The notes beneath the pieces were generated by a model, which saw nothing but the letters and a program-made list of their open reading frames with translations, made no database searches and was not told the DNA's origin. DNA of 34,891 nucleotides from Chitinophagaceae bacterium. Its GTDB lineage: Bacteria > Bacteroidota > Bacteroidia > Chitinophagales > Chitinophagaceae. Made by a program: the position numbers and the translations under genes. Numbering within the stretch: position 1 is the stretch's first letter; each line of letters opens with the position of its first letter. The DNA lies in contig JAHEMM010000003.1 in assembly GCA_024643655.1 (NCBI GenBank), forward strand, positions 46,072 through 80,962, in the 5' to 3' direction. Shown here piece after piece: positions 25,659-34,813 of this stretch.

Positions 25659-25680
25659 CGCCTCGAAAATTTAGAACAAT

Positions 25681-26778
25681 ATGGCATTACAAGCAGGTAT
25701 CGTAGGACTTCCAAATGTGGGCAAATCAACATTATTTAATGCAGTAAGCAATAGTGCAAAGGCGCAAGCCAGTAATTATCGCTTTTGTACAATAGATCCA
25801 AATGTGGGTTTGGTAGATGTGCCTGATTCCCGGCTAAATAAACTAGCAGAATTGGTAATACCTGAAAAAGTAGTGCCAACACAAATTGAAATTGTAGATA
25901 TAGCCGGTCTTGTTCGTGGTGCCAGTAAAGGAGAAGGATTAGGTAATAAATTTCTTGGTAATATCCGTGAAGTGGATGCAATTATCCATGTGATCCGTTG
26001 TTTTGAAGATGAAAATATTCTTCGTGATGAAGGAGCAATTAATCCGGTTAGTGATAAAGAAATAATTGAAACTGAGTTACAGTTAAAAGACCTGGATAGT
26101 GTAGATAAGAAAATCCAAAAAACGCAAAAGCAATTAAAAGTCGAACCACAGTTAAAAAGTGAATTAGAAGTATTACTTCGTTGTAAAGAGCATCTTGAAA
26201 AAGGGAAAAGTATTCGTTCGCTTGGATTGGATAAAGAAGAGTATTTAGCTGTTGAAGATCTTTTTCTGTTAACAGATAAGCCTGTGTTGTATGTAGCAAA
26301 TGTAGATGAGCCATCCATGCATACTGGTAACAAATATTCAGAAGCATTAATAGCTGCTGTAAAAGACGAAAATGCTGAAGTGATAATAATGAATAATAAT
26401 ATTGAAGCGCAAATTGCTGAAATGGATAATGAAGAAGATAGGCAATTATTTATGGATGAATATAAAATGGCTGAACCTGCTTTAGACAGGTTGATTCATT
26501 CTGCTTACAAATTATTGAACCTTTACACCTATTTTACTGCAGGGGTACAGGAAGTAAGAGCATGGACCATCCATCAAGGCTGGAAAGCTCCACAAGCAGC
26601 TGGTGTAATTCATACAGACTTTGAAAAAGGCTTTATCAAAGCTGAGGTAACTAGTTATGATGACTTTATAAAATATGGCTCTGAAGCAGCTTGCAGAGAA
26701 GTTGGAAAATTAAGAATAGAAGGAAAAGAATATGTAGTAAAGGACGGTGATTTGATGCATTTTCGATTTAATGTTTAG
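25681..26778 (+). CDS. ychF: Redox-regulated ribosome-associated ATPase YchF/Ola1
   Basis: A 365-residue Obg-related P-loop ATPase. The P-loop is GLPNVGKST (residues 9-17), the switch II motif is DIAGL (73-77), followed by the YchF glycine loop VRGASKGEGLGNKFL. The usual GTP-specifying NKxD is replaced by NVDE (207-210), the hallmark of ATP preference in this family. A coiled helical arm lies around 128-190, and the C-terminal TGS domain (about 280-365) starts near TYFTAGVQEVRAWTI and ends DGDLMHFRFNV. Length is normal. YchF binds ribosomes and modulates stress responses. The stop overlaps the convergent OM gene stop by four bases (TTAG). A good -7 element precedes the gene. Confidence 0.97.
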   Translation: MALQAGIVGLPNVGKSTLFNAVSNSAKAQASNYRFCTIDPNVGLVDVPDSRLNKLAELVIPEKVVPTQIEIVDIAGLVRGASKGEGLGNKFLGNIREVDAIIHVIRCFEDENILRDEGAINPVSDKEIIETELQLKDLDSVDKKIQKTQKQLKVEPQLKSELEVLLRCKEHLEKGKSIRSLGLDKEEYLAVEDLFLLTDKPVLYVANVDEPSMHTGNKYSEALIAAVKDENAEVIIMNNNIEAQIAEMDNEEDRQLFMDEYKMAEPALDRLIHSAYKLLNLYTYFTAGVQEVRAWTIHQGWKAPQAAGVIHTDFEKGFIKAEVTSYDDFIKYGSEAACREVGKLRIEGKEYVVKDGDLMHFRFNV

Positions 26779-29700
26779 AACAATGCTGTAATGGCGGCTC
26801 TACCTACATGTACTGTTCTGGAGCTTCCTGCTTTTCTACCATCATACAGTAAATTAATCTCCAGATTATTTAATAATCTTTTGCTGAATCCTACCGACCA
26901 TAAAAAGTTTTTGCCTGGCAATAAACCGTCAAGCATGATATAACTTACAGTAGTATTTGCTGGAAATTTATAACTGATATTATTAAAAGTAAATTTTCCT
27001 GTAATGGAGCTGTTTTGAAGAATATTATATTTTGTATCAATATTTATAGCATTCGATATTGATTTCTCTCCTGTAGTAGATGCCTTATTCTTTTTTATAT
27101 CAAATTTATATCCTCCAACAACTCTAAAGGTTGACCCCCTAATAAAAGTAATAAAAGGTTCAATATTATAAATGTCAAGATCATAATTCCTATTTGCAAA
27201 TTGCGGCGTGGCTAATAAGTTTATTCCCTTCTTGCCGTTTAGTGTAAATAAAATAGATCTGTTGATATTCCATCTAAGTTTAAATAACCAATCATTTAAC
27301 TTACGGGTTTCATATCCATAGGTTAATAAAGATTTGCCACTTGATCTAAGATTGGTGAAATCAACCCCCCAAACACTATTAAATCGATTAAATGAAAGGG
27401 TATTTAGTATAGTCGTATTTAACGTAACCAATGCTGTATCACTTAAGCCATATTTGAATGGATTAAATTCAAAACTTCCTTTGGCAATTGACTTTTTATT
27501 AGTTTGCAGCGAAGTAATAAGGAGGAGTTTTGAAATAATCTTTTTAATCCCACTGATGTCCGGTGATAATAATACAGTTCTGGGACTTATAGTAAAGCTA
27601 TAATTGAAAGTTGTATAATTCGCTTTTATAAAATCATTGGTTGGAGTAAATATGCGTATAAATTTTGCCTGATCAGGAAAAGCAGCAAATTCAAATTCGT
27701 TTAACTGTTGTACGCCATCATTATTATAATCATTCCAGGCATATTGACCTGTACCAGCGGGAACTTCGAGGTAAGCAAAATCTCTTCGTTGCTCCTGACC
27801 GGCGCCAACTTCATATAAAAAATTTCCAGTAACCAATCCTTTCCATTCATTCATCACATATTCTACTCTGCCTAATATTGTTTCATCAGCTTTTTGTTTG
27901 GATATGGTAGTATCGATCACTTTTAATTTCCTAAAAGTAGTATTGATATACAATTGTCTTTTAGGGTTTGCTAATAATTCGGTTTGAAGATTTAGATTTA
28001 AACTTCTGTCTCCCCGAATAAAATTTTTATTTACCGGATATTTATCTGATCGTGTAAAGAAAGTAAATCTATATTTATTTTTTTTTGCTTCATCAGATTT
28101 TAAATAAGCTGAATAAATGTCAAATGAAAAAGATCCTGGATTTATTGTGTCTGTCGATTTGAAACGAGAATTATTTTGTTCCAGCATATAATTGAAACCA
28201 AGTCTCCAGTTGTTTAATTGTTTCAATTCCTTACTGATATCAATCGTTGGACGAAGAAAACTTCCTTTATCATTCAGTAAATTATAATTAGTAAGTATAA
28301 ATGAATTATTAAAGTTCCATCCTTTCAAATCCATATTATGCTTTATATTATTTTGAAATCCGTTATAATTGTCACTACGTTTATAATTGGTAAATTGATA
28401 AGTGAAAGTATGCTTGTTATTATTCTTTAAACCAATTTTTGTTCTGATGATATTTTCATCGACAGGAATTGGTATTGAATTAATTGCTAAACCCCAATCT
28501 CTTGTAAATTCAACATTTCTCAGTCTTTCAAGTGGTTTAAACTTCTTTTGAACATATTCATAATCAAGGCCTGTTGACAGGATTAATTTATTTTTCTGAG
28601 TAAGCAATTTTTCATTAGTTAGTTCAAACTTTACGCCCCATCCACGATCGTCTCCATTATCTTTAGTAGAATATGTATTGACATCAGTACTACTAGTTGC
28701 AACTTCAGCTTTTATCTTTGTGTTCGCATTAATTGTATAATCGACTCCTAGATTTACAAGCTGTTGTTTTTTTGGCGTTACTAATATTTGTACCGGTTCA
28801 TACCTACCTTGTTTTATTCCTGCTACTGGTGTTACATATTTATAGACTTTTCCATTTGCACCATTAAAATCAGGAATATAATTACCATTGCCTTGTCCTA
28901 CATCTACAAACGATAGATTATAGTTCTGTACAGCTGGATTTGTTGAATATTGATAAATTGAATCAGCCCCGATATATATTTTTTCATATACTATTTTTCC
29001 TGCTGCTAACGTATCAGGAAATGCTGCAGGATAAAATGCCCGTTGAATACTATCACCAAGATCAGCAAGAAATTGCTTTTGTTTTGGATCCAAAACCTGG
29101 TTAATTGAGGAGTTTTTAGCATCGCTATTATTAAATGCACCAATTCTTATTTTCACTTTATTATTAATGTCTAATTCTTGAGACAAAAAAAGATTAGCAT
29201 TTAAAAAATTTCTGTCTGCGTATTCAAACTCAATTTGAATTCTGCTGTCTTTAGTAATCATTCTCCGAGGTGTAAATGAAATTTCAGCAGAATTATAATT
29301 AATTACATAGTCCTGGTCCTCTCCTCTTTGCAATAATTCACCATCATAAAAAACTCTTTCTGTATTTGCAAGTACTATAAAAAAAAATTCATTATTAGCC
29401 CCTCTTAATCTATAAGGACCCTGGTTGCCTTCAAGTGGTTCGAGAATATTGCGGGTAAACTTTCCCTTTGCTATTGAACCACTTACTAATGTATTTGATT
29501 GCAAAGATTTTGAAAGTCGATTCGTTGTTTGAAATGAAACCCCCTGGAGTCGTTTATAAAAATTCAAAAAATAGCTTTTGGTTTCCCGAATGTCGAGATC
29601 GCCAAGATTTAATTGCCAATTGCGTTTTTTAAATTGTAGAAATACTTGATCAAATTCATTTAACTGTTGTGTATTGCCATCCGGTTGAATAGGAATATTA

Positions 29701-30248
29701 TTATCTGTGATAGCCGCATTTATTTCAATACTATCACCCAACATGCCATTTAACTGGAGATTTAAAGTTGAATTTAATACAGCATCCTGGCTATTCCCAA
29801 ACCCAATTTGTCTACCAAAACTTCCTTCAGCTTTTAATGTACCGAAATCAAATACACCATTTTTCGAACTAGCAAGTCCTTTATTAATTTCCAGAGGCTT
29901 TATATAAAAATTATTGACGATACTATCAAAGACCATTCTTTGGGTAACGGCATTTAATTGAAAAGGAAAAACACGATAAGAAACTGTAATTTTTTCTACA
30001 GTTGGTTTTTTGATCCAAAATAATTTCGCATTTACAAAATCGAGTATATAATCAGATTCCTTGATAAAAGGGATATTGAAGGTATTTGGAATGATACTTA
30101 TTGTATCTAGCTGTAAACTGTCAGAATGTAGCGTAAAGGTTTTTTGACGGAGATTTGAAATTTGATTTACGACAGGAGCTTGTGCATTGCTTTGATAAGC
30201 AAAGAGAGTTATTAATAAGATACAGGATATTCGACGTAACAAGCTCAA
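26775..30248 (-). CDS. Large outer-membrane beta-barrel protein of unknown function
   Basis: A 1157-residue protein with a signal peptide (about residues 1-23: LLRRISCILLITLFAYQSNAQA) and long stretches of alternating aromatic/polar strands to a terminal Phe (AAITALF), as in outer-membrane barrels. A well-ordered N-terminal region (about 139-240) contains GSFGRQIGFGNSQDAVLNS, AAITDNNIPIQPDGNTQQL and ETKSYFLNFYKRLQGV. The NNIPIQPDG wording reminds me of large Bacteroidetes surface translocation proteins such as SprA/Sov, but I cannot confirm homology. An EF-hand-like loop occurs at 840-851 (DYNNDGVQQLNE). The only usable start ahead of the signal peptide is TTG (30248; another TTG at 30242). 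It is divergent from a T9SS-exported protein and convergent with ychF. Confidence 0.82.
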   Translation of the reverse strand: MSLLRRISCILLITLFAYQSNAQAPVVNQISNLRQKTFTLHSDSLQLDTISIIPNTFNIPFIKESDYILDFVNAKLFWIKKPTVEKITVSYRVFPFQLNAVTQRMVFDSIVNNFYIKPLEINKGLASSKNGVFDFGTLKAEGSFGRQIGFGNSQDAVLNSTLNLQLNGMLGDSIEINAAITDNNIPIQPDGNTQQLNEFDQVFLQFKKRNWQLNLGDLDIRETKSYFLNFYKRLQGVSFQTTNRLSKSLQSNTLVSGSIAKGKFTRNILEPLEGNQGPYRLRGANNEFFFIVLANTERVFYDGELLQRGEDQDYVINYNSAEISFTPRRMITKDSRIQIEFEYADRNFLNANLFLSQELDINNKVKIRIGAFNNSDAKNSSINQVLDPKQKQFLADLGDSIQRAFYPAAFPDTLAAGKIVYEKIYIGADSIYQYSTNPAVQNYNLSFVDVGQGNGNYIPDFNGANGKVYKYVTPVAGIKQGRYEPVQILVTPKKQQLVNLGVDYTINANTKIKAEVATSSTDVNTYSTKDNGDDRGWGVKFELTNEKLLTQKNKLILSTGLDYEYVQKKFKPLERLRNVEFTRDWGLAINSIPIPVDENIIRTKIGLKNNNKHTFTYQFTNYKRSDNYNGFQNNIKHNMDLKGWNFNNSFILTNYNLLNDKGSFLRPTIDISKELKQLNNWRLGFNYMLEQNNSRFKSTDTINPGSFSFDIYSAYLKSDEAKKNKYRFTFFTRSDKYPVNKNFIRGDRSLNLNLQTELLANPKRQLYINTTFRKLKVIDTTISKQKADETILGRVEYVMNEWKGLVTGNFLYEVGAGQEQRRDFAYLEVPAGTGQYAWNDYNNDGVQQLNEFEFAAFPDQAKFIRIFTPTNDFIKANYTTFNYSFTISPRTVLLSPDISGIKKIISKLLLITSLQTNKKSIAKGSFEFNPFKYGLSDTALVTLNTTILNTLSFNRFNSVWGVDFTNLRSSGKSLLTYGYETRKLNDWLFKLRWNINRSILFTLNGKKGINLLATPQFANRNYDLDIYNIEPFITFIRGSTFRVVGGYKFDIKKNKASTTGEKSISNAINIDTKYNILQNSSITGKFTFNNISYKFPANTTVSYIMLDGLLPGKNFLWSVGFSKRLLNNLEINLLYDGRKAGSSRTVHVGRAAITALF

Positions 30249-30315
30249 TAGCAGCGTATTTTATTTAAAAATCGTAAAATTTGCACTATTATTGCTTTAA
30301 AGTTATGCTATGGTG

Positions 30316-30363
30316 TTAATTAGTCTAAAAAGCAGCTAATTATTCATTATTTTGTCTAATTAG
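30316..30363. promoter_or_regulatory. CTAATTA repeats in the divergent promoter region
   Basis: TAATTAG (30317-30323) is inversely repeated as CTAATTA at 30336-30342, and CTAATTA recurs at 30356-30362, exactly 20 bases after the second. This lies in the 135-base spacer between two divergent genes. It could be an operator for both, but AT-rich sequence makes chance repeats likely. Confidence 0.28.
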
Positions 30364-30383
30364 AGTTGAAATAACCTATTATT

Positions 30384-32537
30384 TTGAAGAAATCATTTTT
30401 ACTAATACTGGTATTTATTTTGTTAAATCATCTGACCTATTCGCAGTCGAATAATATTTGGTTTTTTGGCAGAAAGGTTGGCTTGAATTTTAACCCTGTA
30501 GTTGGTCAGCAAGTACCGGCTTTAGTTAATACCAATGTAATGATAGCTGACGAGGCTTCGGCAAGTATATGTGATCAAGATGGAATATTGTTGTTTTATA
30601 CGAATGGAAAAACAGTTTACAACAAAAATCATCAGGTTATGGTCAATGGTGATAATCTGGATGGTGAGATTTCTGCAGCTCAAATTGCCATAATTCCAAA
30701 ACCAGGTAATGATAAATTATATTACATTTTTACAACTGGTTCCATAGAAGCAGGTTTTGCAAAAGGATACCAGTATTCTATTGTAGATATGACTTTGGAT
30801 AATGGTCTAGGTGAGATTACACAAAAAAATAATACCCTTTGGGCTTCAGCATGCGAAAGAATGACAGCAATCCGTCATGCAAATGGAATAGATGTTTGGC
30901 TAATAACAAATGATAAATATTCAAACACTTTCAGATCCTGGTTAATCAACTGTAATGGCTTACAACCTGCTGTAGTTTCTACAGTTGGAAGAGTACTTAA
31001 TGAACATATTAATATGGACGTTGGAAATTTAAAAGCAAGTCCTGATGGTAGCCGCATTTGTCAGACACATTTCCCAGTTTTTGATGAATTCAATCGTATC
31101 CCGAATTTTTTTCAATTATTTGATTTTAATAATATTACGGGTATACTTTCCAACCCTTTTACTATAGAATTTTCGGATGCACAATACACACATTGTACTT
31201 TTTCTTCCAATTCAAAAATGTTATATGTTTCCAGACCTTATGATAAAAAAATAGAACAATTTAATATCAATCTGCCAGCGGCATCAATTCCAGGTTCCAG
31301 AATTGTAATGCCAACTAATGCAAGATATTTTGACTTGCAATTGGCTCCGGATGAAAAAATTTATCTTTCAAATATTAATGGTGATTTAGGTGCTATAAAT
31401 TTACCAAATTTACAGGGTACCAATTGCAATCTTCAGGAAAGAGTACTTATTCCTTCACCAGGATTAGCCTATATTGGTTTGCCATCTGTTATTAATGATA
31501 TTGTCACTGCCAGCGATCCAAATAATGGATTTAACTATACTATTTTGGACAGCTGTAAAGGAATCGTTCAATTTTCTGGTTATACTATGTTATCTCCTGT
31601 TGTAAGCTGGCTTTGGGATTTTGGTGACGGAACTACTTCAACTTCTCAAAATCCATTACATCAATTTACGGATCCATTACAAGTTTATAAGGTCAAACTT
31701 GAAATCAGCTCAACTACAACTTGTGGAACCATCTCTCGTTCAAGAATCATACTTCCGTCTGGATTAACAAGTACAACTGCAGAATTTGTTGTTACTAATG
31801 TATGTGATTCTGGTTATGTTAGGTTTACCAATCAAAGTAATACCTTGTCTCAACCTACTGTCAAATATCAATGGGATTTTGGGGATGGAAACAGTTCTAC
31901 AGATAGCCATCCTTTTCATACTTATGCTAGTTCTGGAACATATATAGTAAAATTAAGAATTAATTCAGGTGCATCTTGTATTGATGATTCTATTACTCAT
32001 AATGTAGATTTTACAACTTTTTCTATTACCACAATTCCAGATAAAGTTATTAACTATGGAGAGTCAGTAACATTAACAACTAACGGACCTATTGATGCAA
32101 ATTATTTATGGACTCCTGTCAAATGGTTAAATAATGCTACTGCTCAAAGTCCTGTTGCGAAACCTGATGAAACCACTGTTTATAAAGTGATTGCTACAAA
32201 TGCACAAAACTGTAAAAGCGAAGATTCAGTAAAAATAACAGTAATCGTACCAGAAGATATAAATGATATTTATGTACCCACAGCATTTACACCAAACAAT
32301 GATGGGAAAAATGATAAAATAAGACCTTTTATTCCTAGAAAATATGTATTAGAAGAATACAGTATTTATAACCGCGGTGGTCAGCGAATATTTACTACTT
32401 CAAATAGAGATGAAGGTTGGAATGGTACAATTGCAGGTGTGATGCAGAACCCTGGAGTATTTATTTGGGTTTTATCTGTAACTGACAATTTAGGAAACAA
32501 AATATTAAAAAAAGGTAATCTTGTCTTAATTAGATAA
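30384..32537 (+). CDS. PKD-domain protein with T9SS type B (CHU_C) sorting domain
   Basis: A 717-residue secreted protein. It begins at TTG (30384), immediately followed by a signal peptide (KKSFLLILVFILLNHLTYSQ); no in-frame ATG exists between the upstream stop and residue 49. The N-terminal region (about 22-375) has propeller-like strand repeats (e.g. VGNLKASPDGSRICQTHFP and CTFSSNSKMLYVSRPYDKK). Two PKD domains follow, each with WDFGDG (near 410 and 495). The C-terminus (about 625-717) is the CHU_C/gliding-type sorting domain, with YVPTAFTPNNDGKNDKIRP, YSIYNRGGQRIF and GVFIWVLSV, so export and surface attachment by the type IX system is expected. Ligand or enzymatic activity is not apparent. 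The last codons form part of a terminator hairpin. Confidence 0.92.
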   Translation: MKKSFLLILVFILLNHLTYSQSNNIWFFGRKVGLNFNPVVGQQVPALVNTNVMIADEASASICDQDGILLFYTNGKTVYNKNHQVMVNGDNLDGEISAAQIAIIPKPGNDKLYYIFTTGSIEAGFAKGYQYSIVDMTLDNGLGEITQKNNTLWASACERMTAIRHANGIDVWLITNDKYSNTFRSWLINCNGLQPAVVSTVGRVLNEHINMDVGNLKASPDGSRICQTHFPVFDEFNRIPNFFQLFDFNNITGILSNPFTIEFSDAQYTHCTFSSNSKMLYVSRPYDKKIEQFNINLPAASIPGSRIVMPTNARYFDLQLAPDEKIYLSNINGDLGAINLPNLQGTNCNLQERVLIPSPGLAYIGLPSVINDIVTASDPNNGFNYTILDSCKGIVQFSGYTMLSPVVSWLWDFGDGTTSTSQNPLHQFTDPLQVYKVKLEISSTTTCGTISRSRIILPSGLTSTTAEFVVTNVCDSGYVRFTNQSNTLSQPTVKYQWDFGDGNSSTDSHPFHTYASSGTYIVKLRINSGASCIDDSITHNVDFTTFSITTIPDKVINYGESVTLTTNGPIDANYLWTPVKWLNNATAQSPVAKPDETTVYKVIATNAQNCKSEDSVKITVIVPEDINDIYVPTAFTPNNDGKNDKIRPFIPRKYVLEEYSIYNRGGQRIFTTSNRDEGWNGTIAGVMQNPGVFIWVLSVTDNLGNKILKKGNLVLIR

Positions 32538-32549
32538 GATTACCTTTTT
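32507..32549. terminator. Bidirectional terminator shared by the convergent pair
   Basis: AAAGGTAATCTT (32511-32522) and AAGATTACCTTT (32536-32547) are perfect 12-bp arms, and inner GTCT/AGAT pairing extends the stem to about 16 pairs. A seven-A run precedes and a five-T run follows, so it can act in both directions. The left arm lies inside the last codons of the PKD/CHU_C gene and the right arm begins at its stop. Confidence 0.75.
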
Positions 32550-32566
32550 GATTGATTTTTAGCTTA

Positions 32567-34723
32567 TTAATTAGTTATACCTTCTAATGCTAATAAGAAA
32601 GCATATTGCAAAGCAATATCTTTTAGATAGTCAAATCTGCCTGATGCACCACCGTGACCAGCTTCCATCGTTGTTTTAAGCAACAATACATTAGCGTCAG
32701 TTTTCATTGCTCTAAGTTTTGCTACCCATTTTGCCGGTTCAAAATATTGCACCTGACTATCATGAAGACCAGTAACGACTAGCATATTTGGATAGTTTTT
32801 CTTTTCAACGTTATCGTATGGAGAATATGATTTCATATAAAAATAAGCCTCTTTATCAGCAGGATTACCCCATTCATCATACTCATTCGTTGTTAAAGGA
32901 ATGGTAGGATCAGACATGGTTGTCAGCACATCCACAAAAGGAACAGCCGCAACAACACCATTCCACAAATCAGGTGCTAAATTAATAATGGCACCCATTA
33001 ACAATCCGCCAGCACTTCCACCCATAGCATATAAATGACCTTTGGAAGTAAACTTTTCTTTAAGCAGGAAATTTCCACAATCGACAAAATCAGTAAAAGT
33101 ATTTTTCTTCTTCATCATTTTCCCATCTTCATACCACTGTCTTCCCATTTCCTGACCACCTCGAATATGGGCTATTGCATATATAAATCCACGATTCATT
33201 AAGCTGAGCCTTGAACTACTAAAACTGGCATCCATACTTGCCCCATAAGAACCATAGCCATATAATAAAAGCGGGGATAACCCATCTTTTTTTGTTCCTT
33301 TTTTATAAACAATTGAAATGGGAACTTTAGTTCCATCTGTTACAGTGGCATATATTCTTTCTGTAACATAATCGTTCTTATTAAATCCACCTAGTACTTC
33401 TTGTTCTTTTAGTAGCTTCTTTTCTTTCGAAGCCATATTATAATCATAAATAGAACTGGGTGTTGTTAATGAAGTATAGTTAAAACGTAACGTAGGGGAA
33501 TTGAAATCCACATTACTTGTAGGTGAAGCCGTATAAGCAGGTTCACCAAAATCAAGATAATGTTCATTGCCAGTTACAATATTTCTTACCCTGATTTGTA
33601 TTAGCCCATTTTTTCTTTCTGTGATGACCCAAAAATCTTTAAAAACATCAATGCCTTCAACCAACACATCCGTTCGGTGAGCAATAACATCTACCCAGTT
33701 TTCTACTCCGGTTTTACCAACGGGGGCTTCTGCCAGTTTAAAATTCTTGGCATCCTTATTTGTTACAATTAAAAATTTGTCACCCCAATGATCAATACTA
33801 TAAAGAACATCTTTCATTCTTGGTTGAAACACTTTAAAAGCGGCATCGGGTGTGTCTGCATCCAGCATTCTGTATTCAGAAGACATCGTTGCACTTGAAT
33901 AAATACCAATATATTTTTCCGACTTTGTTTTAAATACACCGATATAGTTTGACTTATCTTTTTCTTCATATAAAACCTGATCTTCTGTACTACCAATCTT
34001 ATGCTTCATTATTTTTTCAGAAAGTAGCGTTACCGGATTCTTAGCAGTATAAAAAATCGTTTTATTATCATTTCCCCAAACCGTTGAAGATTCTGCATTT
34101 TTGATTTCATCTTTTAACAACTCTCCGGTTTCAAGATTTTTAATATAAATAGTGTATTGTCTACGGGAAATTTTATCAATACCAAATGCCATTAATTTGT
34201 TATCAGGGCTAATACTGAACCCCCTGGCTGAAAAGTAAGTTGATCCTTCAGCTAGTTTATCTGCATCCAAAAGAATTTCTTCTTTTGCATCAAGGGTTCC
34301 TTTTTTACGGCAATATTTAAAGTATTGTTTTCCATCTTCTGTTCTGCTATAATAATAGTATCCATTTTTAAAAACAGGTACAGATTCATCTTTTTCTTTA
34401 ATTCGTCCCTTTAGTTCAGAAAACAATTCCTCCTGAAACTTTTTTGTTCCAGACATCATTGTGTCGAGATATGCATTTTCTGCTTTCAGGTAATCAACAA
34501 CTTTAGTACTATCTGCCTCTTTAGTAAAATAAGCATTCATCCAGTAATATTCATCTATACGGGTGTCGCCATGTGCAGTCAATTCTTTATTTGTTTTTTC
34601 TGCTATTGGTGCCGATATACCGGTTGGCCAGGAATATTCTTTCTTTTCCATTTTTTCAGCATTCTTACATGAAATAAAAAATAATAAAAAAGATAAAATT
34701 AAGGGGGATAAATATTGTTTCAT
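32567..34723 (-). CDS. Prolyl oligopeptidase family S9A (oligopeptidase B-like) lipoprotein
   Basis: A 718-residue serine peptidase that cleaves short peptides, probably after basic residues if it is truly oligopeptidase B-like. The start is the ATG at 34723, giving a lipoprotein signal with Cys19 (LLFFISCKN); 15 further codons upstream are open but would spoil the signal. A seven-bladed propeller is expected at about 75-440, followed by the alpha/beta hydrolase domain. The catalytic triad is visible: S570 in GGSAGG, D655 in GLHDSQV and H690 in EAGHGG. The blocks LLYGYGSYGASMD and HIRGGQEMGRQWYEDG are classic S9A motifs. Lipidation implies a membrane-attached periplasmic or surface enzyme. 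It is convergent with the PKD/CHU_C gene and downstream of the sdhB terminator. Confidence 0.94.
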   Translation of the reverse strand: MKQYLSPLILSFLLFFISCKNAEKMEKKEYSWPTGISAPIAEKTNKELTAHGDTRIDEYYWMNAYFTKEADSTKVVDYLKAENAYLDTMMSGTKKFQEELFSELKGRIKEKDESVPVFKNGYYYYSRTEDGKQYFKYCRKKGTLDAKEEILLDADKLAEGSTYFSARGFSISPDNKLMAFGIDKISRRQYTIYIKNLETGELLKDEIKNAESSTVWGNDNKTIFYTAKNPVTLLSEKIMKHKIGSTEDQVLYEEKDKSNYIGVFKTKSEKYIGIYSSATMSSEYRMLDADTPDAAFKVFQPRMKDVLYSIDHWGDKFLIVTNKDAKNFKLAEAPVGKTGVENWVDVIAHRTDVLVEGIDVFKDFWVITERKNGLIQIRVRNIVTGNEHYLDFGEPAYTASPTSNVDFNSPTLRFNYTSLTTPSSIYDYNMASKEKKLLKEQEVLGGFNKNDYVTERIYATVTDGTKVPISIVYKKGTKKDGLSPLLLYGYGSYGASMDASFSSSRLSLMNRGFIYAIAHIRGGQEMGRQWYEDGKMMKKKNTFTDFVDCGNFLLKEKFTSKGHLYAMGGSAGGLLMGAIINLAPDLWNGVVAAVPFVDVLTTMSDPTIPLTTNEYDEWGNPADKEAYFYMKSYSPYDNVEKKNYPNMLVVTGLHDSQVQYFEPAKWVAKLRAMKTDANVLLLKTTMEAGHGGASGRFDYLKDIALQYAFLLALEGITN

Positions 34724-34748
34724 TTTGACTATTTTATAGGGTAATATA

Positions 34749-34757
34749 CAAATAGTA
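34749..34757 (-). promoter_or_regulatory. Weak -7-like element for the S9A peptidase
   Basis: On the minus strand this reads TACTATTTG, one base longer than TAnnTTTG, 25 bases before the ATG. It sits between the sdhB terminator and the peptidase start, where a promoter is needed. Confidence 0.3.
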
Positions 34758-34763
34758 TAATGA

Positions 34764-34793
34764 AACAAAGAAGCCCTTCAATAAAGGGCTTCT
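34764..34793 (-). terminator. Terminator of the sdhB-like gene
   Basis: AGAAGCCCTT (34769-34778) and AAGGGCTTCT (34784-34793) are perfect 10-bp arms around a five-base loop. Read on the minus strand, the stem is followed by TTGTTTC, a modest U-rich tail. A second small palindrome (AATTAGT/ACTAATT, 34796-34802 and 34808-34814) lies between it and the sdhB stop. Confidence 0.75.
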
Positions 34794-34813
34794 AAAATTA
34801 GTAAAAGACTAAT

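Noticed and set aside
25776-26347. Open frames of 185 and 99 codons antisense to ychF
   Set aside because: They lie wholly within the strongly conserved ychF coding region, have low-complexity Ser/Leu/Ile composition and no recognisable start context or domain.
34724-34768. Longer start for the S9A peptidase (15 extra codons)
   Set aside because: It would bury the lipoprotein signal and overlap the candidate promoter; the ATG at 34723 gives a normal lipobox at Cys19.
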